Origin: Coffea arabica
Lineage: Eukaryota; Streptophyta; Magnoliopsida; Gentianales; Rubiaceae
Reading direction: 5' to 3'
Length of the DNA stretch: 64,000 nucleotides
Assembly (NCBI RefSeq): GCF_036785885.1
Contig: NC_092312.1
Span: 10,496,001-10,560,000, forward strand
Position numbers and translations under genes: made by a program. Below the pieces are notes generated by a model that had not been told where the DNA came from, ran no database searches, and saw only the letters and a list, made by a program, of their open reading frames with translations. The stretch's first letter is position 1; each line of letters starts with the position of its first letter. Shown one piece after another: positions 21,141-33,954 of this stretch.

Positions 21141-22770
21141 ACCAGTTTAAAGAATCAGATATTGTATACGTGCCAGTAGAATCAAGAAAGCGGTTTTTGT
21201 GCAGGCCTCCCCGGCAGGAGCTTTAGGGGAATTTTATAACGAGTTACAAAGATTGACCTGGAAGCTGAAACACATTGTTGAAGATTCCTAGTTGACTAGC
21301 CCACTGGGACAGGCCTTAGACATCAATCCAGCGAAAAACTGCGATGTTGTTAGGTAAAGTTTGATTTCCAATATTTCATCTGCTTTTCTAAAAACATGCT
21401 CAGAAAACAAAGATCAAGTGTCATTTTCCGAAAATTCTCCTTTCCCACTCAGGAGAACAACAGAAGAAATAATTCTGGTCAATAAATGAACAAAGGACAA
21501 ATTGATATAAATTGGTAGTTAATCTTTGAGGGAGCCTAGCCATCTCTTATGTCAAATAGAAAAGAATTTATTTATACTGCAGCCGTTCTTTTTTTAAGAA
21601 ATTAATTATAGCGAGACAAACTAGAATACCATCCTGTGACGTCAGTATCTTATAGGCACCTGGTCATTGTTGCAGGGCACTCAAGGATGTCTTTTTCTCA
21701 CGAGTTTTTGGTGTGCATAAGATTGCTTAGTGTGTCGTCGGCAACATTTGCGATTGCGATCGCGATCGGATTTGGTGTAATGTCCAGTCTCTACTCTTGA
21801 GATTACACATCGATACATGTTTTTCTTTTAGCATAAAAGTAAATTTTATTAATGAATTACTTAAAATCGTTCAACATGATTTGATTTACATTAAATTGAA
21901 TGTGTACTAAAAATAATAAATAAGATCTACAATTCACCAAGTACAATAGATTACTGCATATGTACATCATTTTTAACGTCATGTATAAGATCCACAAAAA
22001 TTTATTTTGGATTCAAAGCGAGTTACATTCTGAAAAAATAAATGTAGATCTTGTGAAATTGAACAAAAATCAACAACAACTTGACAGCCGTCTGTACCTC
22101 AAGTCTAATTTGGAGATTGTCACTAACATATAGTACCATTAAGTTATACAAGGATGAAAGCTGGTCCGCCGGTTGGCGCAGTATAAAATAATGTTCACAC
22201 GTGTCTCAGCACATTGTTATAAACTTTGTAATCATTTATTCGTGAGGTCGAAGGTATTGTAATGGGACTAACAAGAGTTCACACTCTGGCGTTTATTTGA
22301 CTCGACTCAAGGGATTAATCTCCTTATCAGGTAAACTTTGCAGCACCCATGTCTTACTAATTTCTTCTTTAACCGATAATGCATTGTTGCTAATCTCTTA
22401 CTGTTTCTCCCAGAGATTCGTTGTAATCTTTATTCAAAAAAGTAATAAATTGAACTTATGGTGAATGAGTAAGCATGTAGTTGTAGTAATTAACATTCAA
22501 GATTTGTTACAAAATTCATTAATAGCGCCCCATGCTCTAAATGAACCCCCCCCCCCCCCCCCGCCCCAAAAAAAAAAAACGAATACCATTATTAGTTGTT
22601 AATTTGTCCATGCACCATTAAGCAGTTGCGAAGTGAAAGCCAAAACTACCCTTCACTAATCAAATCGTCTTTACAACTAATTCCCATCATTCCCACTTCA
22701 ATCTCTTTCAATATGTTTCATAGGAAAATGCTGTAGTAACTATCGTTATGGTAACTAAATAGTTGTTACC
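21141..22770. other. Upstream region of receptor kinase copy 2 and intergenic DNA
   Basis: No gene seen. The promoter and 5' UTR of the kinase should lie in the first few hundred bases, without a motif I would call. A CGATTGCGATCGCGATCG stretch sits near 21750-21768, and a run of 17 Cs at 22546-22562 is followed within a few bases by a run of As. Confidence 0.4.
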
Positions 22771-24471
22771 TGATATAACAGGTTATTATACTTTTAGTGA
22801 CCATTTGATTACCTATTGGACCTATCCACCTAAATAGAATAATGTCTAAAAATAAGAAAGTAAGTTTCTCATCTAAAATAGTAAGTTAATCGTGATAATT
22901 AGTAACTTTTGTGTCTCAAAAGATAAATTGGAATAAATATGAAACTTACTTTTTAAAGAGATAAATTACTATTTTATATTCCAAACATACTTTTGAGAGA
23001 GTAAGTTTAGTTCAAGTAATAGTAAGTTTTTATACATAAATAGTAATTCTTACTTATAATATAGAAAATTTGATTAATGACCAAAACTTACTAATTTAGA
23101 GCACAAATGTACTATTTTGCTTTAAAAACTTATACCAAACCAATACTAGGAAGTTTATTTGAAATAACAATAAAATGTTTCATTAATGATTAAAACTTAG
23201 TACCTTAGTTAGTAAGTACTCGTAATATACTTGTATAATACATGATTATATGTATAATTTAAAAATTTTTTGTATTTATATATTTTAAAATACTATGAAA
23301 AATATTTTAACCTTTCACATAACCTTATAAAATAATAAAATTTTGTCATATTATAATTTTGAATAATTTTTGAAAAGTTTAAAAGTTTGGATAATAATAA
23401 CAACACAACTTCCTTGTTATATATGGAATATCACTTATCAATGTAATTTATATAATTTAAGACCTATTAATATAATAAGATGATAAAGTTTTGATATATT
23501 TATTGTCTGGGACACAAGAAATAATAAGAATTAAACTTGTATTATATGTGCAAGTGATTTTCATTTAATTATTGGATCTTATTTTTATGAACAATCTCCT
23601 AAGGAAAAAAGTCCAGATCATACTGATTTTCTTATTTAACTGTTATACTAATTTTGTCATTTTTATTGTTATACTATTTCTCATTTTGTTTGGGCTTTAA
23701 TTCTTATTAATTCTTGTGTCCCAGATGTAAATTTATTAAAACTTTATTATCTTATTATATCCATAGGTGTTAAATTATAAAAATTGTGATATATAAACAA
23801 GTGATATTCTATATATAACTAGGAAGATTTGTTATTATTGTTATCCAAACTTTCAAACTTTTCAAAAATTGAAAATGATTAAAAATTTATAATATGACAA
23901 AATTTTATTAGATATTTTACAAGGTTATCTGAAAAGTGAAACTACTTTTCATCGTATTTTAAAATATATAAATAATAAAAATTAAATTATACCTATAATC
24001 ATTTATTATATAGGTATATTATGAGTACTTACTAACTAAGGTACTAAGTTTTAATCATTAATGAAACATCTTATCATTATTTCAAATAAACTTCCAATAC
24101 TAGTTTGAGATAATTTTTTAATGTAAAATTGTACATGTATTCCAAAAATCAGTAAGTTTTGATCATTAATCAAATTTACCATGTCATTAGCAATAATTAC
24201 TATTTATGTATAAAAACTTACTGTTATTTGAACTAAACTTACTCTCTAAAAAGTAAGTTTGGGATATGAAGTAGTAATTTATTTATTTAAAAAGTAAGTT
24301 TAATCTTTATTTCAATTTACCTTTTGAGGTATAAAAATTACTAATCTATTAAGGTTAATTTACTATTTTAGATGGGAAACTTACTTTCATATTTTTAGGT
24401 ATTATCTTATTTAAGTGGATGGGTCCAACAAGTAATCAAATAGTCGCTACAAGTGCAACAACTTGATATCA
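22771..24471. mobile_element. 1.7-kb fold-back element (long inverted repeat)
   Basis: The two halves are inverted copies of each other over roughly 800 bp. The left outer arm reads TTTGATTACCTATTGGACC and the right arm, reversed, reads TTTGATTACTTGTTGGACC. Deeper matches include AGTAAGTTTCTCATCTAAAA with AGTAAGTTTCCCATCTAAAA, and copies of GTCTGGGACACAAG near 23504 against CTTGTGTCCCAGAT near 23714 beside the centre. The arms have diverged by several percent, so it is old. No target duplication is clear, so its class is uncertain. No protein encoded. Confidence 0.75.
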
Positions 24472-24571
24472 CATTTTAGGAAGCTTAATCTTGCCGCGTT
24501 CAATAATTAGGTGTTAAGTGTTTTACCCTCCCTGAATCCCCGGCCACAATCACATTACACAAAATCCTTTA

Positions 24572-25391
24572 GGGATAATTTCAGAAACCTCCCTTGAGGT
24601 TTTTAACAATTTCATTCAGCTCCCTCGAGATTTTTAAAATTACACATACCTCCTTTATCATTTAAAATGACAATACAACCCTTAAATATTTTAATGCAAT
24701 TCCCTTGTTTGATATACTTATACTTAGAATGGCTTTTAAAATTATTTTTTTCATTCTCTTACTTCTTATTCTTTTTTATTTTAATTTTTTGCCAATAAAA
24801 CTGTAGAACTACCACTATTATCTCTAGTTTCTATTGTAACCAAATGTTGAATTAGTGATTTTTTTTATGAGTTAACTTTATACGTAATCCAATTTTTTTG
24901 CTAATCTTTGTTTTCTATTTTTTAGTATTAAAATTAACAATAAATCAAAAAGAAATGGCCCACAATCACTACTAAATTATGATAATCCCACTACTCAAAA
25001 AATTCATAAGCTCTAAATCAATTATTTTGACATTTTCTTTTCTATCTTATAAATCTAAATTCATAATAAAATACCATAAAAAGTATCCTATCATAGTGAT
25101 AAAATTATTATTATAGTTGTTTAGCAAATAGTAGGTATGTACATGAAAATTTTGGCATCTTTTCCTTATAATTACACTAGATAATCTTATAATTGGATAT
25201 GAAAGTAAATTAAAACTCACTACACAAAGGCATTTTTTGAGTATTTATTTAAAAATGTAACCAAGTCAATATTATTTTAAGGTTTTGTTACTAAAACTAT
25301 CAAATCAAGGAAGGTAGGTGTAATTTTTCAAATCTCAGAAGAGCTCAGTAAAATTGTTAGAAATCTAAGGGGAGGTTTTTGAAATTATCCC
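24572..25391. mobile_element. Mutator-type MITE with perfect 9-bp target duplication
   Basis: The ends GGGATAATTTCAGAAACCTC and, reversed, GGGATAATTTCAAAAACCTC open inverted arms of about 80 bp. Both flanks carry AATCCTTTA (24563-24571 and 25392-25400). The 820-bp interior is AT-rich without a coding frame. Confidence 0.85.
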
Positions 25392-25400
25392 AATCCTTTA

Positions 25401-27284
25401 TTACCAGTATCCTAGAATGATATAAAATCTCCAGCATTATTAATTAAAAAGAATTTTTACAAATTTTTCTTTTCCTCCTTCATATAACATCTGCAGCAAT
25501 ATTGACAGCGGAAGCAGCTGAGCTTAAGAGCTATTTAGTGATACAGTGCCAGAATCCCAGAACGGAAAATGCATCTTCGACTTATTAGTTTTTCAACAAA
25601 ATAATAAAAATAAAACACACGCACACACACGGAGAAAAATGCTTCCAGAAGCGATTGTTTTTATACCTTTTGTGGTTGCCCAAATTGACGGGTTGGCTAA
25701 GATTAGAGACGGGGGCTCGGCCACGAATCGCGCCAACTTTTGCCGACTCGTGCTACGAGAATAAAAAATGAGTTTCGCACTAGATCAGCGTAATCTTTTT
25801 CTTAGTCAAATAGGGGACGAGATTAGTCAACTGGCGTCATAAACTCGGGTTTGACCAACTTGAGAAATCGAGCCCCACCAGTGCTGTCTCTTTTCGCAAA
25901 ATAAAAGGTCGTTAAGAACGTTTCTCACTTTCGAAGTCCCAAAGGTCGAGTAAAATGTACGGGCCTAAATGAACTGTGCTGGTTGGTGGTGGACTCTGGA
26001 CTCTAGGTCGAATTTGAGTTCGAGTTCGCGTTATTTGAATAATAAATTGATCTCAAACTTCAAAATAATAAACTTCGATGCCTACGAGCTTTATTTATCA
26101 AACATTTGCGCTCAAATCTAAATCTAAACTCAGTCAAAAAAGAAATAGAGCTTTCAGCCTCCTAGATTTCGAGTTTGTATTATGAGGTTCATGTTTATCT
26201 CAAAACTACATTAGCATTTCAAGCCCATCTTAGGTTGGGCCCAAACTCGTAATAAAAATATGTAATTATATATAATATATTGTAAATGTTTAAGTATTAT
26301 ATAATATAATTATAAATAATTAATTTGTGTGTGTGTGTGTGTGTGTAAATTTTTGAGTCAAACTTAGGCCTATCAAAGTTGAATTTAATTGAGCAGGGCC
26401 TAATAAAGTCCAAACTCAATTTAAATTTAATTCAAGTAGTATTATATTTATGCTGCCTAGAAGTTAAATAAAGCCCTGCCTATCAAAGTTAAACATGAAG
26501 CTCAGGCCCAATCTTTTTTAGATTGAGCAAGCCTAGTTTAGGCTGCTCCAATCCTATTACCAGTCCTAAGTATCCCCGTAAGCGATTTATGGTTCTAGGA
26601 TCTATTTTGGTCCATCACGGTGACTGAAGCTAAAATTATTTGAAGTTTTTTTTTTTTTTTTTGCACCAATAAAAGATCTAAATTACCAAGTTTGAGCTAT
26701 TAAGAGATAGGTAAAGTCCCACAGTTAATCATCCTTAAAACTAAAAAGAGAAATTATTAACAGTCGCCTTATGTTGCACGGTTGTTAGGATATCGTTTTG
26801 CCACTCCATGGAACTCAACTATTGTGCCAAGTTTGTTAGCACACAAAATCACATAGTGGAGTGGAGGTGTATTTGACACACACACACACACACACACACG
26901 TATGGGAGAGGGTAAGTTTTATAAATCGCACAAATATTAATCACATTCAACTCTCATATTGAGAAACCAGCATAAGTTTTAGATAGAATTACCTTTACAG
27001 CAATCACACAATTTTATATATAGCACACAAGATGTGGTGAATAAGAAACGATTAAGACAAAAACTATCAAATAATTATTCCATACCCAAAAAACAAGTAA
27101 ATTACTAAAACTTGACTATATATGAAAATTTCTAAATTTGAAATACGAAGCATACACTATTAAGAAGTTTAGCTTAATTTTGCTAACAAAGTTGATTAAC
27201 GCTTCAGAACCTAGAAGTCCTTGGTTCAAGTCTCACTATACGTTAGTTTTTTCTCCCACTTTTGCAAGTCTAATATATTGCAAT
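25401..27284. other. Intergenic, no gene seen
   Basis: A short open frame at 25546-25764 has no recognisable features. Simple repeats are (GT)n at about 26325-26346, a T run near 26646-26662 and (CA)n at about 26876-26899. The GGCCTATCAAAGTTGAATTT-like text near 26365 and 26475 suggests worn repeats, but I cannot define element ends. Confidence 0.4.
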
Positions 27285-27485
27285 TAGAGGTGGCAAATCA
27301 ACCCAATTAACTAGATTTACCCATACCCGCTCATGAATAAATGGGTATGGATATCTTAAATTTTTGTATATGGGGATAAATGGGTTACCCAATAATACTA
27401 ACCCATTTAAAATTCTCTTCCCCCAAGTCTCTTCTTTTCCCCTACTTTTTTTTTTTTCAAATTTTTCATTTTGTCATTATGTTAA

Positions 27486-27525
<40 letters not shown>

Positions 27526-28081
27526 TGTTGGTTTTATCTTATTATTTTATTTTTTCTTAGTTTGTTAACTTGCTCATTTTTTAGCATTACCAATTTATGA
27601 TAAATTTTAGCCTATTTTCTTATCTTTATAAAATGAAATTTTAAATTTATATATGAAAAAAATGTTATGGGTTCAAAATTTTTGGATTAAGTTTTTATAT
27701 TAATTTTTATAGTACTTAATTCAAATTTTTATATTCGTATTATTCAATTATTAAATAATAGGTAATTTTGTGACATAGAGTATAAATGAAAAAAATTGGT
27801 AATTAAGTTTATTGAACATTATAAGTAAATATTTAAAACTAATGATGGGTACAAAGAGTGGTATAAATTGATAACTTAGTTTGCAAAAATGAATTTAAAT
27901 GAGTTTGCAAAAAGTTAAAATAAATGAGTTATAAATGGGTAATTGGGTTACCCAATTCATTTTTTGACTTACCCATTTATACCCATCTAATTAAATGGGT
28001 ATAAATGAGTTGACTCACTTATACCCATTACCCATTTTACCCAACCCAAACCCGCCCAAGTCACCCATTTTGATACCTCTA
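27285..28081. mobile_element. hAT-like MITE with TAGAGGT ends (first of two abutting)
   Basis: It starts TAGAGGTGGCAAATC and, from the right end reversed, TAGAGGTATCAAAATGGG. It is rich in ACCCATTTA / TAAATGGGT motifs and includes a (TTA)n microsatellite (27487-27524). TAGAGGTG-NCAA ends are typical of plant hAT MITEs. An 8-bp target duplication is not intact. The open frames at 27364-27600 only read through the TTA repeat. Confidence 0.6.
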
Positions 28082-28083
28082 CA

Positions 28084-28538
28084 TAGAGGTGTCAAAATGG
28101 GTGATTAGATAGGTTTGGATGGGTCATAATTAGATCATGGATATAATTGAGTTAACCCATTTATATTCACTTATTCAAATGGATACTTAATAAATAGGTT
28201 GGGGTATATTCGATTATTCATTTATGACTCATTTGAAATTATATTTATTTTTTTTGCATATTCTTTGACAAGAAATAATGGTATTTTATTGTTATTAGAT
28301 TGATAGCAAATTCAAATTTACCTCCTTAAAACTTATTAAAAATTGAGTTTAAATGTATAATTATTTTTAAATGAATATAAATGAGTGAGTAGAGTCAATC
28401 CACTACCTACCAATTAAATAAATTTAATTGGGTACCTATCTAAACCCATTTAAAGTTAATGAACAGGTTTGGACGAATTATTAATTAGTGGGTAGATTTG
28501 TACGAATCAATATAATTCAATTGTGACCGACACCTCTA
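28084..28538. mobile_element. hAT-like MITE with TAGAGGTGTC ends (second of two abutting)
   Basis: It begins TAGAGGTGTCAAAATGGGTG two bases after the first element and ends with GACACCTCTA. The terminal repeat matches the neighbouring element's family, and GGGT/ACCC-rich text fills the interior. No clear target duplication, so the pair may be one compound or rearranged insertion. Confidence 0.55.
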
Positions 28539-29170
28539 CTCATACACTTATGTTTTTTGAAAAAGAAGGCGAAAATTTTATTGACGAGCTTGCTGGAATT
28601 TGTCCAGCACCAGTTGCTCGGACATGAGAATAGTTTTTTGAAAGTAATTCTAAGCCAAGAGGCTACATAACTCGGACATGATTTAGTGCGAAATTCAAAA
28701 ATATTCTTGTAAATGTGGAAGAATGACTAGCACTTTATTCAAGCTCATTTAAACTTGTCTATAACCATTCCAAATTTGCCTATAACCACTCAGCCAAATT
28801 CAATTTTACATAAATCAGGTTGGTAACTTGCTTCTACGAGAAATATGTGATAAATGGAATTCTTTGGAGACTGCCTCCAAATTAAAAGTTTCTGCCCAGA
28901 AAGGAATGTGCTTGCCGTGACTGCTGACCACCTAGAGCCAAAGCCAACGTTATCTTGAAATTGGTTTCGGGCAGCTTCCCATGCAACTTCGAGGAAGGCC
29001 TACCCGTGATGCCACCATGAAACGGCCAAGAACCTTAACTGCAAAAACACCCCGATTCCAACGCAAGACCCCTTCTGATCTGTAACTTCGTTGGCATCTC
29101 CTTCGCCCCTACAACTACTCCATCCACCAAGAAATTTCGCTGTTTTATCGATCATCTGCCCGTCTCTGAT

Positions 29171-29179
29171 TATTTAAAG
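29171..29179 (+). promoter_or_regulatory. TATA box of EF-hand gene 1
   Basis: TATTTAAAG lies about 93 bp upstream of the chosen start codon and is conserved at the same place in the duplicate (34605-34613), within otherwise drifting flank sequence. This suggests it is the core promoter of both genes. Confidence 0.6.
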
Positions 29180-29263
29180 CCTTCCTACACCATCCCATGT
29201 TTTGCATCAAATTCTTGTTTAATTTGCATCTCCTACGTGCTTGCATATTTGATACAGAAATTA

Positions 29264-29608
29264 ATGGCATTAAAAGGCAATCTTGCTGAGTTTGAAGATT
29301 TTTTCCCCGCAATGGCGGAGAAACTTGGCGCAGAAGGATTCTTGGATGAGCTATGCAATGGGTTTAGGTTGCTGATGGATGAAAAAAAAGGGTTGATCAC
29401 ATTGGAAAGCTTGAAGAAAAATTCAGCCTTGTTAGGTTTGCAAGACATGAAGGATGATGAATTTCTATCTATGATAGAAGAAGGGGATTCGGATGGTGAT
29501 GGGAATCTGAATGAAATGGAGTTTTGCGTTCTCATGTTTAGGTTGAGTCCCGAACTAATGAAGACTTCAAGAATGTTTGTTGAAGAAGCCATATTAAATG
29601 AGTTATAG
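29264..29608 (+). CDS. Small EF-hand calcium sensor, KIC/KRP1/PBP1-like (copy 1)
   Basis: A 114-aa single-exon protein. Only one canonical EF-hand loop is present, DSDGDGNLNEME at residues 75-86, with acidic positions 1, 3 and 5 and Glu at 12. An earlier degenerate hand lies around residues 35-50 (LMDEKKGLITLESL). This matches the plant family that includes KIC (regulator of the kinesin KCBP), KRP1 and PINOID-binding PBP1: one working hand in about 115-135 aa, with the ELC-GFRLL and RLSPELM motifs. The role should be calcium-dependent binding of a partner protein; the partner is unknown. The start at MALKG is chosen because the duplicate gene has the same length from there, while the upstream open codons differ. 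Confidence 0.88.
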   Translation: MALKGNLAEFEDFFPAMAEKLGAEGFLDELCNGFRLLMDEKKGLITLESLKKNSALLGLQDMKDDEFLSMIEEGDSDGDGNLNEMEFCVLMFRLSPELMKTSRMFVEEAILNEL

Positions 29609-30137
29609 GCTCTAATTTAGTAAGTAATGGTATTTTAGATTAATAGATCAATCAAGGGCCTCCGTCCGATCCGATTGCTTGTATTAATTAATAATAATTT
29701 TCGAATTAGTTTTGCTCCATCGTAGGGGTAATTACTTGCTGTAGATTTTGTCTGATGAATTTGGTTCATCCATGGGTGAAAACATCAATCAAATTGAAGT
29801 AACCAAGCAACACTACTGAGTCATATTTTCCACAGATGGGCATTTCTGAAGCCTGGTTTTAAGTCTAATTAATGTTCAGCCAATGACAAAGTTTGGAGTT
29901 GCATCTCCAATGAGAACGCGTGTGCCCAAACAAAAAAGGGACAAAAAGCAAAACGTAAAAGTTAAAAAAAGAAAGATCGTCCAATCTTATAATGCACTGG
30001 AAGGCATTCGAAGGCAGTTCTTTTAGCCGTACCAGAACAATGTCCCAAAAAATTGTTTGCTAGGCTACAAATATGCACACGTGAAATCTCTATTTGAAAG
30101 GGAAAATGAAGGCCTATGAAAGAAGAATAAGGAGATT

Positions 30138-30362
30138 TTTTTTTTCTTTCCGCTACTCTAGGCGTGGTCCAACTAAGTCGAAAGAATTAACAGAAATTGA
30201 ATTACTATCGGACCATGCATGCGCACCACGCACTCATATGAATTTAGAAAAAATTACATGTAATGACACATTGACGGAAGATAGGTAAGGTTTGAATCCT
30301 TAACCTTCTATCCCACAATACTTGTGGTGCCAACTCCTCTAGAACAAGTTGATTAGTTGATT
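30138..30362 (-). mobile_element. SINE insertion with 15-bp target duplication
   Basis: The segment is flanked by perfect copies of AAGAATAAGGAGATT (30123-30137 and 30363-30377). Read on the minus strand it has a box A-like GGAGTTGGCACC, a box B-like GGATTCAAACC and ends in an A-rich tail before the target repeat, as expected for a tRNA-derived SINE of about 225 bp. The duplicate segment lacks it and shows an empty site near 35475-35490, so insertion followed the segmental duplication. Confidence 0.8.
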
Positions 30363-30720
30363 AAGAATAAGGAGATTAGACTTGACCATTGAAACACCGA
30401 CCAACCAACCAACCAACGAACGTAATACTACTGTATTGCGTGACGCTTATACGTGTAGCGTACGATGGAAGCTTGGCTTTGTTTTTTACGTACTTTGTTA
30501 TCCATTCATATAAGCTATCACAGTTTTCTCGGGTGGAGGATTCACTTTTTTTCGCCCCCTTTCTTAGGTTGCTGTTTTCCCATTAATTAACACGGTTACT
30601 TGTGTGTGTGATTCCAACTCATCATCTTCTTATTTTAGGTGACTTGAGAGGTTTTACTATCGTCTATCCAATGTGATTCTAGTGAGGAGACCGAAAGGTT
30701 ACATGGAAACTAATTTGTCA

Positions 30721-31019
30721 TGAAGAGATTTATATGAATTCAAGTTTTTTGGATAGTGATTTATTTACAAAAAATTTATTTGTTTGTATGATTAACACAT
30801 TTTTTAATTATTTTTTTATTTCATATACATCATATCAAAAAAATATTATAATAAAAAAATATTTTAAAAAAAAAAAATAATTATCGCAAATAATCTACCA
30901 CCCAAACACACTCAAAATACACGGTAGAAAAGGGGGTCGTTGATAGGATGTTAATAAAGTTTAGTTAACGAAAGTGCTTACAACCGTTGAATCAAACCAG
31001 ACCAGCATAGGTGCAGCAA
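30721..31019. other. Short intergenic gap
   Basis: AT-rich with A and T runs between about 30800 and 30880; no gene or clean repeat boundary seen. Confidence 0.4.
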
Positions 31020-31633
31020 ACCGAACGACGAAAGCAGCCGGAGCTGGGAGTCATCAGGAATGAGAGAGTTTTCTGGATCGTGGGTTTCTGTGTTAACCTA
31101 AGACCTGCTACAAATTTTGCTGCGGAACTTGAGGCAATCAACTATGGGCTGAAGTTGGCGTGGAAATGAACTTTTAACGAGGTCATAGTGGAAACAGATT
31201 CATAAACAGGCATTGAGCTTATCCAGAGGATTCCAAGAGAGAGCCCTCACCACAACCTCATCTGGGTAGCTAGAGAGGGGATGGATATGCAGTGGGGTTG
31301 TAGGCTGCTTGATACGAACCCCACCATTTGACGACGAAACCGTATTAAACAAGCCCTAGAAATCAGCAAATCCGGGTTTCATCATCAATTGGCCGGGTTC
31401 GTTTATACGGGTTTTTGGATTATTGCAGTGGTATAAGCATCAGTGGAGGGAAGGAAATCAGTGCGCTAACGAAGTTGAGCTCCAACACCAACCAGGAGAG
31501 AATCTTTTCATCCTCTTGAGTCCATTAATACTTTCTACTGATGTAATAGATGTGACTACCCTCAGATTAGTTCCTGTCTTGGGACCCAATAATCTCCTTA
31601 CTAACCCCACAAAAAAAAAAAAAAAAAAAAAAG
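31020..31633 (+). pseudogene. 3' fragment of a LINE retrotransposon (RNase H remnant plus poly-A)
   Basis: From about 31082 the frame gives an RNase H-like segment with the motif NFAAELEAINYGLKLAWK, interrupted by a stop at 31166-31168. Other frames continue with FNEVIVETDS and GIELIQRIP, as in the RNase H domain near the end of plant LINE polyproteins. It closes with a 3' UTR-like stretch and about 23 As (31611-31633). Stops and shifts make it dead. The 5' boundary is approximate. Confidence 0.7.
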
Positions 31634-31694
31634 ACAACATAGGTGCCGCCCATCCACATAACCACATATGTATTGCGGAAAAACTAATAACTAG

Positions 31695-31827
31695 TTTGGA
31701 TTGCATTTTTCATGATTTTTCATGAAAAAATTATTGTAACGATTTGATGTATGTGAGGGAAAAAGATAATAGGGAAATGTGATCACGGAAAGCAATTTAA
31801 TTTTTCGACGAAAAATTGCAATCCAAA
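31695..31827. mobile_element. Small MITE-like inverted repeat
   Basis: The left end TTTGGATTGCATTTTTC and the right end reversed, TTTGGATTGCAATTTTTCG, form short terminal repeats around about 130 bp. Such TTTGGATTGC ends recur among plant MITEs. No target duplication is visible, so the call is tentative. Confidence 0.4.
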
Positions 31828-33954
31828 CAAAGTGTAAATTTTCTTGGAAGCAGAGAAATACCCAGAACAATTCCATAGTGGTTTATTAATTACACCCAAA
31901 TCACAATAAAAATGTCAAAATGAAGTTTATAATTTTCATCAAGGTATTCCACGTGGAACAAACAATAGTTGCACCTCTTACTTCTAGACATGAATCTTTT
32001 TTACCTCTTACTTCTAAACAAGAATAGTTGTTTATGTGATTAATAACTGAAATGCAATAGAATAACTTGCAAAGGAAAAAAAAGAATAAAAAAATGGATA
32101 TTTCCTTTGAATAATAGAGTTTGGAGTATTGGAGAAGAATCGATATTGAAAATAAACTACAAAGTCTTTTTTATATAGATGCGTTGATTGACTAATACTT
32201 CTAGTTTCCCTAATTTCCTATTCTAATAAGGTTATATCTCCTTATATCTTTGGTTTCCTGTTATTCTATTAGATTTCACAATTACTTGCTTTCCATAATT
32301 AACTCTCAGCTAGTGCCAATAAAAAATTTTAGTTTGCTGAACTTTGGTTAAAAGGATTAAATTGATTAAAAATGACACTTTAGAGACTAAAATAGCTAAA
32401 TTATGGATTCAAGGACTACACTGTCAATGTATTGTGTCGTGTTGTGTTATAATCATACTCATATTTAACGAGTCTACTAAAACTTGTACATAACACATTT
32501 GATTTTAGTGCCAGTGTATATAAGATTTACTCATTTATTAACGTATCATGTTATTGTTTAATTTATTTGACACATTTCCAATAATTTAGCAACTTATTCG
32601 AGTATCATTTCCAGTAATTTGACACCTTTCCTAAAACATGTTGTGTTGTCATTTTGCAGAGTTTCATTCCCAGTACTGTTAATTCTTTTATTTTTCCGTA
32701 TGTTACGCTCATCTGCAAAAACTCTTCGAAATTAACTCCAAAGGATATAAACACGCCTTAATCACTCCCCCCTCTCCTCCTGCCCCCCCCCCCTTTTGTT
32801 CCTCCACTTTTGGTCAATTTCTTTTGTTTTTCTTCTCCTCCGTTCTTTAACAAATTATGCATGGAACATCTAAAATTTAAAGTTTGTAAAAAAGAAAAAA
32901 AAATCATCAATAGCTGGAATGTATATCACGTGAAAGATCGGGCTGATTAAATTAAGCAATTAAACAAGCTAGGGAAGCTCGATCAACAACCGTATGCGTG
33001 TAATCAAAAGTAATCTGATCGACGTGTGATTTAATGTATATGTCTCACAATATATAGCCTTTGATTAGTATTGATACGTCTGATAACTAATACTTAATTA
33101 TAATTCTAAGTTAGTTCTATTCCAGCTCAGTACCATAATACTACTATAATGTGCAGATCTTAAAAACTACCACTATATATATATGTGTGTGTGTGTGGGG
33201 GTGGTTACTGTTCTCCTAAAAAATAAAAAAGACCTAATATATGCTTTGTATACCATTTGAGGATAGCACCAAGAACCATCAAGGGCCACAAAATGTCAAA
33301 CTATAATCTATCACATACCAATTTTATCTGTATTGTCGCAAACGTCTTGATCTAGTGGTCAAGGATGAAACTCCAGAATTTAAAGATTTTAAATTCAAAT
33401 CCTTCTTTTTCCTTCCACTTCTTAAATCTCACCATTCCTTTATTATAAAAAAAATTATTTATTATTTTAAAAGGCTATAATCTCTTCAAACTTTTAATAA
33501 AGTCAGATCTCGTGTTCTATCTATACTTCTAACCTCCTTTTTGTGTGGAGTATAAAAAAGTCCGATGGATCTTTTCGAAGAGAACTGCAAGGTATGAAAA
33601 TGTAGGTGATTGGGATATAGAAGTTATAACAGAATCAATCTTTTCAAAGAGAATTCAGGAAGAAAATATATATGAGACACAATTATAGTTTCATTTTTCA
33701 CACTTGATAATATAATTTTGATATATTTTAGGCAATTGCCAAAAGTCATACTTCAGTCTTTCAAAAATTGTGTGTGTGCACGAGATATTGTTAGATTCAT
33801 CAGTTAGTAAAGTATTTCAATATAATTGTATTATCTATTATGTCCTTAATTATACCTTGGGAAAGAATTATTTAGTCCTTCAGCCTCAATTGAAAAGAAA
33901 CCTTTGGGTTGTGACCCGCCCCGAATGTTTTGCCTCATATCACTAATACCGTGG
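31828..33954. other. Intergenic, no gene seen
   Basis: No supported coding frame. Simple features are a C-rich run near 32775-32794 and a TA/GT microsatellite near 33173-33197. A SINE-like copy is listed separately at 33340-33450. Confidence 0.4.
33340..33450 (+). mobile_element. SINE-like copy, TGATCTAGTGG family
   Basis: It contains box A-like TGATCTAGTGGTCAAGG and, 30-40 bp on, box B-like AAATTCAAATCC, followed by a pyrimidine-rich stretch and CTTAAATCTCACCATT. The same arrangement recurs at 44301-44420 and, reversed, at 60535-60650. No target duplication was resolved. Confidence 0.5.

Larger units (their letters stand above)
28629..30720 (+). repeat. Segmental tandem duplication, copy A (contains EF-hand gene 1)
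   Basis: It aligns along its length with 33955-35808: starts of the type GAATAGTTTTTTGAAAGTAA, the shared gene and 5' region, and a shared end near GACCGAAAGGTTAC. Copy A is longer mainly because of a 225-bp SINE (30138-30362) that copy B lacks. Many substitutions and small indels separate the copies outside the coding part. Confidence 0.85.

Noticed and set aside
27364..27600. ORFs with long Ile or Leu runs
   Set aside because: They are translations of the (TTA)n microsatellite.
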